A stretch of DNA of 64,000 bases from contig CAAGGT010000264.1 of the NCBI GenBank assembly GCA_900769465.1, positions 1-64,000 on the forward strand, read 5' to 3'. The notes beneath the pieces are model-generated. The model made no database searches, was not told the origin of the DNA, and was given only the letters and a program-made list of their open reading frames with translations. Positions 54,568 through 63,779 of this stretch are shown one piece after another; position 1 is the first letter of the stretch, and each line of letters starts with the position of its first letter. A program made the position numbers and the translations under genes. This DNA is from Bacteroidaceae bacterium (lineage in GTDB: Bacteria; Bacteroidota; Bacteroidia; Bacteroidales; Bacteroidaceae).

Positions 54568-54810
54568 AGACAGAAGAACATAAACCAACGTCCGTTGGTT
54601 ACATAAGTTTTTTTGAATGTAATAAGTGTAAAACTTTCACAAATCTTTATTGCTTTGCTGTATTTGTTTAAATTCTCTGCTATGCGACTTACTTATCCCA
54701 TAGTAGTGAGTTTCTTTTGTTCTTTTAACTATGTTGAACTTGCTTTCGCTCGCTTTGTGTGTAAGTAAACTTCCACACACTCGCTTGCTCGCAGCTTTGT
54801 ACTTCTGTCT
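54568..54810 (+). repeat. Polysaccharide-locus foldback element, deleted copy E
   Basis: 243 bp. Left terminus AGACAGAAGAAC at 54568 with the extra hairpin AACCAACG/CGTTGGTT, as in copy A. The core is reduced to P1, CTGCTATG (54677-54684) with CATAGTAG (54699-54706): P2, P3 and P4 are missing. The right terminus is split: TTTTGTTCTTTT ends at 54726 and GTACTTCTGTCT resumes at 54799, with about 70 bp inserted that has its own TGTGTG/CACACA foldback. Confidence 0.8.
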
Positions 54811-54823
54811 TAAATAATTCCTG

Positions 54824-56707
54824 TTATCTATGTAGTCTCAAATACAATCTGCGGCGGATGCTGCCGGTAAAACGGGCTATTTTATCTATACAAGGGAAAA
54901 TGTGTTTCCCACAGGTGATTCGCAAACTGCCGCGGTCAAAGGCTGTCGCACGGCCACCCAAGCATACAATGTTGAAAAATTCCTTTATTGTCAGTTTGCG
55001 TACAAATGCAGTATTATCAAACTCTGCAGCTTTTTGCAGTGGTGTAATATCTATATGCTTGTTTAGTTTCAATATTCCCTCAACAGCCTGTTTCCCCCAC
55101 GACCAGAAGTGTTTTCCCAATGGTGCCGGGTTGGCTACAATCTCGTTACACATCCATCTTGCAACAGCGATATTGGCCTTTACAATCTCGTTCTCTTTAT
55201 ATTTGCAGCCATTGGGGAATATTGGTTCAATTTTGCCGTCTTTATTTGTGTATCCTATAGTACTTGGGTATGGAGAGGCCGAGAAATAGTTTTCAATGAG
55301 TGTTGTTCCCTCTGTGCTTAATTGTGTGGGACTATAATAGGTGTAGTATCTTCCGTATCTGCTGTGCATAGCATCACCTCGCACTCCGTAGTAGAAGAAT
55401 GTGGTCTCGGGGTACCCTTCTTCTTTCAGTATGCTGTTTATCATCAGTCTGGTTGTTCCCAACCAACCCACATCCACCATAGCAGTAGTGGCTTTTGTAA
55501 ATACTTTCTCTTGTGTGAAATAGCCATTCAGAAGTGCGCGTTTTTCTTTAGCGCGTTCATTGAGTGTGCGTAAGTACTTGCTTTCATTGCCGAAAATTGC
55601 ATCAAGGAATATCTGCTCCTGTTCTTTGGTAGTAACCTTCTCAAATTCAAATGTAATGCCAAATTTTTCTTTCAGTTCATCAATAGTTGTACCTAACGAC
55701 AGTGTCAGTTCTTTAATGTTCTTGCCTCTAATTGTTCTCTTGTCTTGTATTGCAAGGAACTTGTCGGCAGTGGCATTGTACAGGTAGGGCAATAGCAACG
55801 CTTTGCGCGAAACAAACAGATAGCGTAGTTCTATTTCATTGTGTGGTAGTTGTTCGGCAATTTGTTGCAGTATGTAACTGTCGCGTGAAAGGAAAAATAG
55901 TGTCTTTATGCATCTCTCCCTTGCTGTTTCAAGAACAAATTTGACATAAGGGATGTATGCGGGGGCAGCAAAATCTGCAGCGATTGTCGTGTATGCATCG
56001 TTCTTAAAATGTATTCTTGCGGCGCGGCTTAGTCCTACTAGGATAGAACTCTCATAATAATTTCTGTTGTCACGTGGAAGAATTGTGCAGTTTTCAGCTG
56101 CGGTAAAGTCTGTGTCAACCTTTGTTGCTTTTATGCCGTAGCGCTTGGCCATCTTTACATCGCTTACCGGGTGGTCGCCATAGTGCTCCCACACTCGTGG
56201 CTTGAGTTGCTCTTTCAGCTTTTTATATAATGCACCGTTTGATTTGCGGGTATTCCATTCGCACGAGACATATACAAATTCGTTGCTCTTGATACAATCT
56301 TCGCGTTCAAGCACCTTCTTTAGAAACCTGCTTGGCAAGTACATATCAGAGATAAAGCAGATGGTATAACCTTGCTCGCGTTTAGCTTTTATGATATCTT
56401 TTATATGCGGGTTGGTAATGAGATTCTCGCTTTCGACGCACTTTTCCGCCTCAATAAATTTTGCCGGTGTGTATTCGGCAAAACCGCAAAGTTCTTCACT
56501 GCTGTATATGTCCTCAATTGTTACGTCTTTGCCGGGGGTGTTTTTTCTTACTTCGCTTTCCGCACCTTTGCGCCAAAGGAGGAAATCCTCTCTCTTAGCC
56601 TTGTCGTTTGGGTACAACTTGTGTGCAAGAATATAGAATATATTCTCTGGCTTTCCGCATTTGCGGATTAATGTGGTGTCGAATATGTCAAACGATGCGA
56701 GTTTCAT
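54824..56707 (-). CDS. HAD-superfamily protein of polysaccharide loci
   Basis: Encodes 627 residues. The N-terminal 200 residues are a HAD hydrolase (nucleophile segment SFDIFDTTLIR at residues 4-14; CFISDMYLPS near 116; GDHPVSDVKMAKRYG near 180). The remaining 400 residues have no fold I can name; they contain TTAMVDVGWLGTTRLMINSIL near residue 410. Proteins with this architecture (COG5610-like) are frequent in capsule and O-antigen clusters; a phosphatase or phosphotransferase on the glycan is possible but not shown. Confidence 0.75.
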   Translation of the reverse strand: MKLASFDIFDTTLIRKCGKPENIFYILAHKLYPNDKAKREDFLLWRKGAESEVRKNTPGKDVTIEDIYSSEELCGFAEYTPAKFIEAEKCVESENLITNPHIKDIIKAKREQGYTICFISDMYLPSRFLKKVLEREDCIKSNEFVYVSCEWNTRKSNGALYKKLKEQLKPRVWEHYGDHPVSDVKMAKRYGIKATKVDTDFTAAENCTILPRDNRNYYESSILVGLSRAARIHFKNDAYTTIAADFAAPAYIPYVKFVLETARERCIKTLFFLSRDSYILQQIAEQLPHNEIELRYLFVSRKALLLPYLYNATADKFLAIQDKRTIRGKNIKELTLSLGTTIDELKEKFGITFEFEKVTTKEQEQIFLDAIFGNESKYLRTLNERAKEKRALLNGYFTQEKVFTKATTAMVDVGWLGTTRLMINSILKEEGYPETTFFYYGVRGDAMHSRYGRYYTYYSPTQLSTEGTTLIENYFSASPYPSTIGYTNKDGKIEPIFPNGCKYKENEIVKANIAVARWMCNEIVANPAPLGKHFWSWGKQAVEGILKLNKHIDITPLQKAAEFDNTAFVRKLTIKEFFNIVCLGGRATAFDRGSLRITCGKHIFPCIDKIARFTGSIRRRLYLRLHR

Positions 56708-56715
56708 TCTTTAAT

Positions 56716-57738
56716 TCAATACGATTGTTTAAATGATAATTTAGTTCTAACTATAAATATGACTATCCAAGTATATAATTTGAATAGAGTGTATGAGAAC
56801 GATAAAATTTTGTTTCTTTTTGTACTGAATTTCAGTTTGTTTTTATTAATATACGAATATGATTCTTTTATAAGATTTTTAATATGTTTTCTTTCCTGAG
56901 TGTTGTATTGCTTTATGTACGTGTAATATTTTTGTTGTGAACGATAAACCTTCTCTAGATATTCATCAAACATTTTCATCTGTAACTTTTCATCATCTTT
57001 AAACGTTGTAATAATAAAATCAAATAGGGTTTTATTAGCAATTAAAGTATCGTAAAATTTAACGGATGTTGAGTGTACGATGCTATTGTTCTGTTGTCGA
57101 TAGAAGTAATATGCTTCAGTCATTGCCACACGATCTGCCATTAATAAGATCTTCCTTTGATCAACTTCATCAGAGAATCCGCCGTTAAAGTTATTGTTAT
57201 ATTCTTTTTCTATATACGATTTGCATAATGATGCTTTTGCCAGCCACCCACTTACAGAAATCTTCCATTCTCCAATGGTTTCCTTGCAGGTTGCTTCTCC
57301 TGATAGAGTTTTTGTAATATCATATGAGGCTTTTGGTATTGTTGTCTCTTTTTGATTTAGGAATTCATCGCACATTATTATCTTGCTTAGAACGATGTCT
57401 GCGCCGGTCTCGTGTTGTCTTCTGATAAGTTTCTCAAGGTAGTTTGGCTCTATGGTGTCATCTGAATCGATGTTACAAATAAAATCTCCTTTTGCTGCAA
57501 GTATGGCATCAAAACGTGGCAATCTACATCCTCCGCTGTTTCTTTCTCTTCTAATCAGTGTTATTCGTTTGTCCTTCTTTATATAGTTCTTTATTATGTT
57601 TATAGTTTTGTCTGTTGAGCAATCATCAACGATTATAAGTTCCCAATCTATATACGTTTGTGAGATTATTGACTCTATGGCAGATACAATATATTCTTCG
57701 GTATTGTATGCCGGCATAACAATTGAAATAGTTGGCAT
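56716..57738 (-). CDS. Glycosyltransferase, family 2
   Basis: Encodes 340 residues with the GT2 pattern ISIVMPAYNTEEYIVSAIESI, LIIVDDCSTDKT, and the metal site FICNIDSDDTIEPNYL near residue 91. The long C-terminal region is Lys- and Tyr-rich and ends with one hydrophobic segment (FKLYTWIVIFIVRT). The gene is clearly more AT-rich than the housekeeping genes, as are the next two upstream, which suggests acquisition from elsewhere. Confidence 0.92.
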   Translation of the reverse strand: MPTISIVMPAYNTEEYIVSAIESIISQTYIDWELIIVDDCSTDKTINIIKNYIKKDKRITLIRRERNSGGCRLPRFDAILAAKGDFICNIDSDDTIEPNYLEKLIRRQHETGADIVLSKIIMCDEFLNQKETTIPKASYDITKTLSGEATCKETIGEWKISVSGWLAKASLCKSYIEKEYNNNFNGGFSDEVDQRKILLMADRVAMTEAYYFYRQQNNSIVHSTSVKFYDTLIANKTLFDFIITTFKDDEKLQMKMFDEYLEKVYRSQQKYYTYIKQYNTQERKHIKNLIKESYSYINKNKLKFSTKRNKILSFSYTLFKLYTWIVIFIVRTKLSFKQSY

Positions 57739-57793
57739 ATATTAAAATGATATATCGTTTGATTTTTATAAACCGCAAAAAGAAATATATCTG

Positions 57794-58993
57794 TTACTTA
57801 TGACAGATTAGTTCTTTGAATATTTTTTTCCACTGTCGCGAAATAATTTTTACATCAAATCTTTCTACCGACTTTTGGCATTGAACAATCATTTTGTTCC
57901 TTTTATCTTCATTGTCCATAAGCCACATAAGTCGTTCTGAGAATTTCTCTTTCTCAAATGCAGGAATGGTATATCCATTTATACCGTCAGTTATTATCTC
58001 GCTAAGGCTAGAGTAACTATTGTATGCTATTGGAATACAACCAAACATTTGTGCCTCAACAAGCACCATGCCCCAACTTTCAGTAGAACTTGTCATACAT
58101 AGTATGCTTCCATCTTTGTAGTATTCGTATGGGTTGCACGAACCTGTAAATACAATGTTCTGTATTTTTTGTTGCTTTACGATACCTTTAAAATAATCAA
58201 TATTACCACTACCCATTATGTATAGTTCCCAATCAGGGCGTCGTGGAGCTATGTATTTCCATATCTCAAGCATTCGATCAACCCTTTTTACTCCATATTC
58301 CACCCTGCCACACCAAAGGACTCTCTTCTTTTTATTTATGCTTCCTTGTTCCTGATTAATCTCTATTGGGTTGTTTATTGCACTTATCTTGTCTAATTCC
58401 GCGTGATTCAGTTTCAGTAATTGAGACAGGGCATATATGTGGGTTTTTGATTGAAGAATGATTTTTGATGAACTCTCTATGAGATTACGATATAAACGAC
58501 AATCCTCCTTGATGTTTTTATGTTTAGTGTATAAATGGAATTTTATAAATATTATAAAATCTTTAAGCCAAGCAATAGGCGAATTCCCAAGTTTGTATTT
58601 AATGAAAAAAGCATTTTTTATGGTATCATTTTTATGAGTGATGGAAAAATGCAGTGTTGAAACCAATTTTATGTTCATCATTTTTGCAACTTGGGCACAA
58701 AGTTTTGTAAAATCGATATTCTCACTATGTTGGTTTAGTATTATGTCGATTTTTTTTTCTCTGATAAACGTTGTGAAAAATTCAAAATTCTTTTTCGATA
58801 GGACATTATTAGGCTCTGGTAAATGGAATTGTGGTATTCCATTCATTTCTTTGAATTGCTCATCAATCGGCGATATTGTTATGAAATAAACATTACAATC
58901 TTTATCCCATTCTTTCGCAAGAGTGGATGACACTCGTTTAATACCGCAGGTGAACTGCGGTCTTCTATCGTGATTGGTAATACAGATGTTCAT
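57794..58993 (-). CDS. Glycosyltransferase, family 4
   Basis: Encodes 399 residues, GT-B fold. The donor-side domain has VLWCGRVEYGVKRVDRMLEIW (near residue 225), ELYIMGSGNIDYFKG and SSTESWGMVLVEAQMFGCIPIAY (near residue 305, with the E-x7 signature). The gene is AT-rich. The 55-bp gap to the next gene downstream holds no promoter box or repeat element that I can see. Confidence 0.9.
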   Translation of the reverse strand: MNICITNHDRRPQFTCGIKRVSSTLAKEWDKDCNVYFITISPIDEQFKEMNGIPQFHLPEPNNVLSKKNFEFFTTFIREKKIDIILNQHSENIDFTKLCAQVAKMMNIKLVSTLHFSITHKNDTIKNAFFIKYKLGNSPIAWLKDFIIFIKFHLYTKHKNIKEDCRLYRNLIESSSKIILQSKTHIYALSQLLKLNHAELDKISAINNPIEINQEQGSINKKKRVLWCGRVEYGVKRVDRMLEIWKYIAPRRPDWELYIMGSGNIDYFKGIVKQQKIQNIVFTGSCNPYEYYKDGSILCMTSSTESWGMVLVEAQMFGCIPIAYNSYSSLSEIITDGINGYTIPAFEKEKFSERLMWLMDNEDKRNKMIVQCQKSVERFDVKIISRQWKKIFKELICHK

Positions 58994-59008
58994 CTAGGCA
59001 GCATTTTT

Positions 59009-59968
59009 CTATTGGAAACGTGAAGACTGAAATTTATTTTGAAGTTTTTTTATGTTGATGGCAAGAAAACGAATAATTGCATTTTCGTATGTGAAAATGA
59101 TATTATCAATGATGGAGAGTTTGTGATTATATTTGTTAATATCACTTTTAGTCTCTTGATAGAACTCGCTCTCTCTCATACCATTAACAAAGTATTTGTA
59201 ACCCCAAATTTCTCTAAACCAGAAAAGTCTAGCTCTGATAGTGCTTTTTAAGTACTTTTCTCTATAATCTTTAGGAATAGATGCTATTTTTAGTTTATGA
59301 CATTTTTGTACATAATCAATAGAATTTGCATGAGAATGTGTTGTGTTTTCATTGTATATTCTGTAGTTGTATATTTGTCCTCGAGTAATTTTGATGTTTT
59401 TTTGCGTCTTGAAGGATAGACGAATATTCATTATCATATCTTCTCCTACTGTAATTTCTCTAGGAATATGGAATATGAATTCATCGAATAGAGATTTTTT
59501 AAACAACTTTCCCCAAGGAGCTAAAGAGAAACGTTCTTCAGAAAAAAGACAATGTCTATAATCTTCTATAGGTATTTCTGTATTTTCTGTAAAAATGGTA
59601 TGAAAATCAGAAATCACTATATCTGTATCTTCGTTAATTGCATTTTTCAGTATCTCTAAATATGTTGTAATAATGGTATCATCGCTATCGACAAACGTTA
59701 TGAACTCACAATCATTGGCTTCTTCTACACCTCGTGCCCTTGCGCGTGTTACACCGGCATTCTCCTGGTGAATTACAGTTATACGTGAGTCTTTCTTGGC
59801 GTATTCGTCACATATTTTGCCTGCATTATCAGGTGTGCCGTCATCAACGAGTATAAGACGGAAGTTGGTATAAGTCTGCGCAAGAATACTTTCAATGCAC
59901 TCTGCAATGTATTTCTCTACCTTGTAGACCGGAACTATTACTCCAATGAGTCCTTTTTTCGTATTCAT
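59009..59968 (-). CDS. Glycosyltransferase, family 2
   Basis: Encodes 319 residues. Typical GT2 motifs: IGVIVPVYKVEKYIAECIESI, LILVDDGTPDNAGKICDEYA, and EFITFVDSDDTII (near residue 90). AT-rich, with a Lys-rich C-terminus. The start codon overlaps the stop of the pyruvyl transferase gene by one base, so the two are cotranslated. Confidence 0.93.
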   Translation of the reverse strand: MNTKKGLIGVIVPVYKVEKYIAECIESILAQTYTNFRLILVDDGTPDNAGKICDEYAKKDSRITVIHQENAGVTRARARGVEEANDCEFITFVDSDDTIITTYLEILKNAINEDTDIVISDFHTIFTENTEIPIEDYRHCLFSEERFSLAPWGKLFKKSLFDEFIFHIPREITVGEDMIMNIRLSFKTQKNIKITRGQIYNYRIYNENTTHSHANSIDYVQKCHKLKIASIPKDYREKYLKSTIRARLFWFREIWGYKYFVNGMRESEFYQETKSDINKYNHKLSIIDNIIFTYENAIIRFLAINIKKLQNKFQSSRFQ

Positions 59969-61092
59969 TATTTAAAATTCTTTCTCAAGAATGACAATGA
60001 TTTTTCTTTCATTTGTTTGTGAATGGAGTTTACCCTATCCCAATCAATGGGTGCCTGAAGTACCTTGTTTACTTCATAGGGTGAAGAAACAAGTCTATCT
60101 TCTAACTCAAATAAAGTCAGCAATGATTCAAATCGTGCCATTCCTCTTTCTTTATTTCCATAAACAATAAATGGCTTGTTGAATATAATTGAGAATACGC
60201 ATGCGTGGAATGAGTCTGTTATTACAAATTCTGCATCGTGGAAAGCCCTAAGCCATTTTTCAACAGGTTGTTGGACGCGTTCTTCAAGCGGAGCATTGGG
60301 TTCTTCGTATCTTGAATTTACATAGAAAGGACTCAAAACTTTGTCTTTTGAAATACCATCTATTATTGAACTTGTTTCTTTTCCTTTGTCAAGTATATAA
60401 CAGAATAAGTTACCTTCGCTTTGTGGTGTTTTTGTTCTCTCAAAAAGTTTAATGTAATCCTCCTTCTCAAGTAACATAGTGGGGTCCAGGACGTGTAAGG
60501 CCTCTGCTCCGAGTTTTTCTTTACATAATACCGTTGCAGATGATTCTCTAACGGATACGGCATTGAATTTCTTTAAAAGTGCAGCGCAGTTTGCTGTCTG
60601 CTCTTCGTTGTATTCCCATTCGTCTGTGCCGAAAGAAGCTGCGTATGCTATGCGTTTTACATCCCAATCTTTTGCAAATTCAAGGTACGCATTTTCAATA
60701 GCAGAGAGAACGTATTTTGGTCGCCAAACTTGATCACTGCCGACAACAAAAGCATCAAAATTATCTCTTTTAATATTTGAGAAATCCCTTGTGTATATTC
60801 TTTTAATATATTTATCAATAAAGGGTTCTGTGTGTTGTGCTATGGTTTTGTAAATCTTATTTATTTCTATATCGGGTCGTACAACAACCTTTTGTCGCAT
60901 AATATATTTGAGCAAAGCATTCTTTATATATATGGGATATTTAATGTACCAAGGACCCAGACTAACATATCTTGATTTGTCAATCAAAACGGCATTGTGC
61001 CCCAAATCTCTTAGAACCTTTTGCAATGCATAGGCTTGAAGAATCCCACCAAAATTGTTGTGAAGTGGCAACGTTAAAACACCAATTTTCAT
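59968..61092 (-). CDS. Polysaccharide pyruvyl transferase
   Basis: Encodes 374 residues of the PS_pyruv_trans family. It puts a pyruvate ketal from phosphoenolpyruvate onto a sugar, adding negative charge to the polymer. Family features: GVLTLPLHNNFGGILQAYALQ at the N-terminus, VVGSDQVWRP near residue 115, and DAEFVITDSFHACVFSIIFNKPFIVYG near residue 290. It is adjacent to and overlaps by 4 bp the F420-dehydrogenase-beta-like gene, a frequent pairing in capsule clusters. Confidence 0.9.
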   Translation of the reverse strand: MKIGVLTLPLHNNFGGILQAYALQKVLRDLGHNAVLIDKSRYVSLGPWYIKYPIYIKNALLKYIMRQKVVVRPDIEINKIYKTIAQHTEPFIDKYIKRIYTRDFSNIKRDNFDAFVVGSDQVWRPKYVLSAIENAYLEFAKDWDVKRIAYAASFGTDEWEYNEEQTANCAALLKKFNAVSVRESSATVLCKEKLGAEALHVLDPTMLLEKEDYIKLFERTKTPQSEGNLFCYILDKGKETSSIIDGISKDKVLSPFYVNSRYEEPNAPLEERVQQPVEKWLRAFHDAEFVITDSFHACVFSIIFNKPFIVYGNKERGMARFESLLTLFELEDRLVSSPYEVNKVLQAPIDWDRVNSIHKQMKEKSLSFLRKNFK

Positions 61093-62234
61093 TTTAGGAC
61101 ACGATTTTTAATATTCCAAACAATTTTCTTCCACAGTTGCGACAACTTGCTTTTTTTAGTGCATTGTACAGTAGCATTGCATACTCCATATTTCCTTACT
61201 TTGCGGAAAAATTTCTTACGCCTTTTAGGTTCGCGTACATCACGCTCTATTGATGGGTTGTACCTCTGTGCTTCGTTATACGGGATTGTGGCTTTGTTGC
61301 ATTGTGGTAATTCGCATTCCTTTCTCAACAATACAAGTGAGAGCCCCTTGTCATCATCAATCTCCGGGCATATGTTCTGCGCTCCCCAAAGGTCGCCAAG
61401 CGTGATGTCGCTGCCGCTCTTGCCACTGCGGGCCGGGCATTTGTAGCATGACGGACGAAGGCATAGGTCACTCAAGAAACACTTCATAAAGATGTTCTGT
61501 CCCATAGTTTCGCGATATTCTCGCTCAATGCCTTCGGCGTTGGTGTATTTGACAACAAAACTGTATTTTTTCCATCCTTCAGCCTTGTTGCGGAACTGTA
61601 TGTCGCTGATTGTGGCAATGTCGTTTGCTTGGCAAACCTCTTTGAGATACTTCTCCCATACCCAGGGGCTTGGTACACCGTGACAAACAAAATCAATGGT
61701 CTTAAGGTTCTTGTACTCCTTGCGCAGGAATCGTTTTAGCCCGGCAATTTGGCAAGGGGTTCCACTGAAAAGTACCTCTTTGCCCTCTTTAAGGATTTTT
61801 TCGGCGGCTGCATAACTGTTGCCGATGTTGCTCTGTACATACTTGCTGCCGCGGAATTTCTTTATGTCGTCAATCTTGTCGGTAAAAGTGTGTTCAACCG
61901 CCCATTTTTCATTGAATGCTGCGCCAAAGACTATACCTCCTTTATTTATGGTTTCTTCTGAAAGCAGTGTAAAGATTCCACCTGATGAACTTTGCTCTCT
62001 TACAGTCTCATTACTATTGGTTGCTGCGTAGGTGGCAATGGGCTGTCTTTCGGGTTGTTGGTTTATCACGGGACAAACTTTCTCACACAATCCGCAGTTG
62101 GTGCATTGCTTGGTATCTACAACCGGATATGCAAAACCCTCCTTGTCGCTCTGCATTGTGATGCATTGCTTGGGGCAGCGTTGTGCGCAGGCACCGCATC
62201 CGCAGCAATTTCGTTTGTCAGTGATATTTATCAT
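61089..62234 (-). CDS. Ferredoxin / coenzyme F420 dehydrogenase beta-subunit-like protein
   Basis: Encodes 381 residues. Two 4Fe-4S clusters at the N-terminus (CCGCGACAQRCP near residue 10; CTNCGLCEKVCP near 43) are followed by the FrhB N- and C-terminal domains (FSGTPCQIAGLKRFL near 165; CYKCPARSGKSGSDITLGDLWG near 270). Bacteroides is not known to use F420, so the partner is probably another flavin or ferredoxin electron donor. In polysaccharide loci such proteins, next to pyruvyl transferases, may carry out a reductive step on a sugar; that is inference. Confidence 0.87.
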   Translation of the reverse strand: MINITDKRNCCGCGACAQRCPKQCITMQSDKEGFAYPVVDTKQCTNCGLCEKVCPVINQQPERQPIATYAATNSNETVREQSSSGGIFTLLSEETINKGGIVFGAAFNEKWAVEHTFTDKIDDIKKFRGSKYVQSNIGNSYAAAEKILKEGKEVLFSGTPCQIAGLKRFLRKEYKNLKTIDFVCHGVPSPWVWEKYLKEVCQANDIATISDIQFRNKAEGWKKYSFVVKYTNAEGIEREYRETMGQNIFMKCFLSDLCLRPSCYKCPARSGKSGSDITLGDLWGAQNICPEIDDDKGLSLVLLRKECELPQCNKATIPYNEAQRYNPSIERDVREPKRRKKFFRKVRKYGVCNATVQCTKKSKLSQLWKKIVWNIKNRVLK

Positions 62235-63769
62235 TTGTTGAATAAACGCTTTTTATACTTTGCAATATACCTTTTGGCAAGTGCGCGTTCATCCTTATTG
62301 CATCCGATGAAATATATTGCCAATGCGGATGTTATTACCGAGACAATGCACACTGTAATGAATTTCGTTAAATTATTTTCAATAAGCAAATGACATGCCA
62401 AAGGGATGACAAATGCCGAAATTGATACAAACATGATATTGCAGTAGACTTTTTTTACAAAGAATGCTACTGGTAATTTTATCGAGTTCCTGAGGAATGC
62501 CAGTCTTGCGGCAAGACATAATTGTGATATGATAATTGCTACAACGACAGTTATTTCGGGGAAATATCCTATTCTTAACAGAATATACGAAATTGGGAAA
62601 TTCATCAGCAATATACCGCCAACTACAATCTGGTAGTTTTTTATTTTGCCTGTTGCATTTTGCGCTGTAATGAGTGCATTTGATATAATTTCAGCAAGGC
62701 TTAGAATTATCACTAGTCTTGTGAAAAGAACAGTGTGGGCTGGTACTTGTCCAAGCCAGATATATAGTATTGTTTCTACCTCCAGCAAAATAGGAATAGA
62801 TAAAAAGAGGAACAGATAATATGAGAACCTTGTGCTTTTGAATATCAGTGAGTGCATTCTTTGAAGATTGCCTGCTGCATATTCTTTCGTTATCTGGGGA
62901 TTAATGGCAACCATAAAATTGCCGATGAATTGGCTTATTATTCCGTTTATCTGCATTGCAATACCGCGTGCCGCGTTTATTGCCGGGCCTGTGAACATAT
63001 TTATTGCAATGTTCACACCCTGGTCTTTTGTCAAGCCTGCTGTACAGCCAATGAAATTCCATCCGGCAAACCCGGACATATCCTTGAATACTCTTTTATT
63101 CCAAGCAAAGTGGTAGGTACATTCCTCGAAATGCGTTTTGCTGTAATGCCAATAATAGAATTGTTTTATAAGTGTTGGAATGAGTGAAATAATTGCAAGC
63201 AGGATGAGTTTGTCGCCACCATAGTATTTGATTGCAAATATAATGGCAAGCCTTGCGAATGCATCGAAAAGGGTGAAGTATGCATAAACATCCATCCGCT
63301 CGTGAGCAATGATTGCGGCATTGTAGGGAACAGACAACAGTCCTACAGCAAATAGTAGGGTTGAGCATTGGAGTACCCAATGTGCTGCTGCAAGTCGTTC
63401 GATGGGGATTACCATTTTGTTGTTAAGGAACCATACACCGACTGTTTCAATGGCAATGACAACAATTATGGCAAGAATGATGTGTATGTTTATTGATGTT
63501 GAGAATATGGTGTTAAGCTCCTTTTTGTCGCCTTTGCCTAGTCCAAAAGTCATAAAACGGCTGACAGATGATGACAGTGAACTAGAGATGAGTGAGAACA
63601 TGGATACAAGTCCGCCTACAACGTTGTTGATACCGTAGTCAACAACGCCAAGAGCCTCCAATGTGATACGCGCAGTGAAGAAACTGATAATCATCATTAC
63701 TCCCATACGTACGTAAAGGAGCATGGTGTTTTTTGCTATGCGTTTGTTTGCATCGGAGTTATTGTTCAT
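62231..63769 (-). CDS. wzx: Wzx-like polysaccharide flippase
   Basis: Encodes 512 residues with about 14 membrane segments of the MOP/polysaccharide transporter family (NTMLLYVRMGVMMIISFFTARI at the N-terminus; GWNFIGCTAGLTKDQGVNI near residue 240). It would flip the lipid-linked repeat unit for Wzy polymerisation. It is the first integral flippase of the operon, 10 bp after the phosphatase gene and overlapping the next gene by 4 bp. Confidence 0.9.
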   Translation of the reverse strand: MNNNSDANKRIAKNTMLLYVRMGVMMIISFFTARITLEALGVVDYGINNVVGGLVSMFSLISSSLSSSVSRFMTFGLGKGDKKELNTIFSTSINIHIILAIIVVIAIETVGVWFLNNKMVIPIERLAAAHWVLQCSTLLFAVGLLSVPYNAAIIAHERMDVYAYFTLFDAFARLAIIFAIKYYGGDKLILLAIISLIPTLIKQFYYWHYSKTHFEECTYHFAWNKRVFKDMSGFAGWNFIGCTAGLTKDQGVNIAINMFTGPAINAARGIAMQINGIISQFIGNFMVAINPQITKEYAAGNLQRMHSLIFKSTRFSYYLFLFLSIPILLEVETILYIWLGQVPAHTVLFTRLVIILSLAEIISNALITAQNATGKIKNYQIVVGGILLMNFPISYILLRIGYFPEITVVVAIIISQLCLAARLAFLRNSIKLPVAFFVKKVYCNIMFVSISAFVIPLACHLLIENNLTKFITVCIVSVITSALAIYFIGCNKDERALAKRYIAKYKKRLFNK

Positions 63770-63779
63770 TTTGTTGTCA

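Noticed and set aside
43605..54810. Integron attC sites for the repeat family
   Set aside because: The elements follow gene blocks and fold like attC, but the R-box pattern (RYYYAAC...GTTRRRY) is absent, they are twice as long as typical attC sites, and no integrase is in the window.
43605..54810. Invertible capsule promoters flanked by inverted repeats
   Set aside because: No TTTG-N19-TAnnTTTG promoter lies within the inverted repeats and the elements are intergenic inside a running operon, not at its start. No invertase gene is present.
43605..54810. Retron or group II intron RNA
   Set aside because: No reverse transcriptase is encoded nearby, there are five copies, and no domain V or msr/msd signature was seen.
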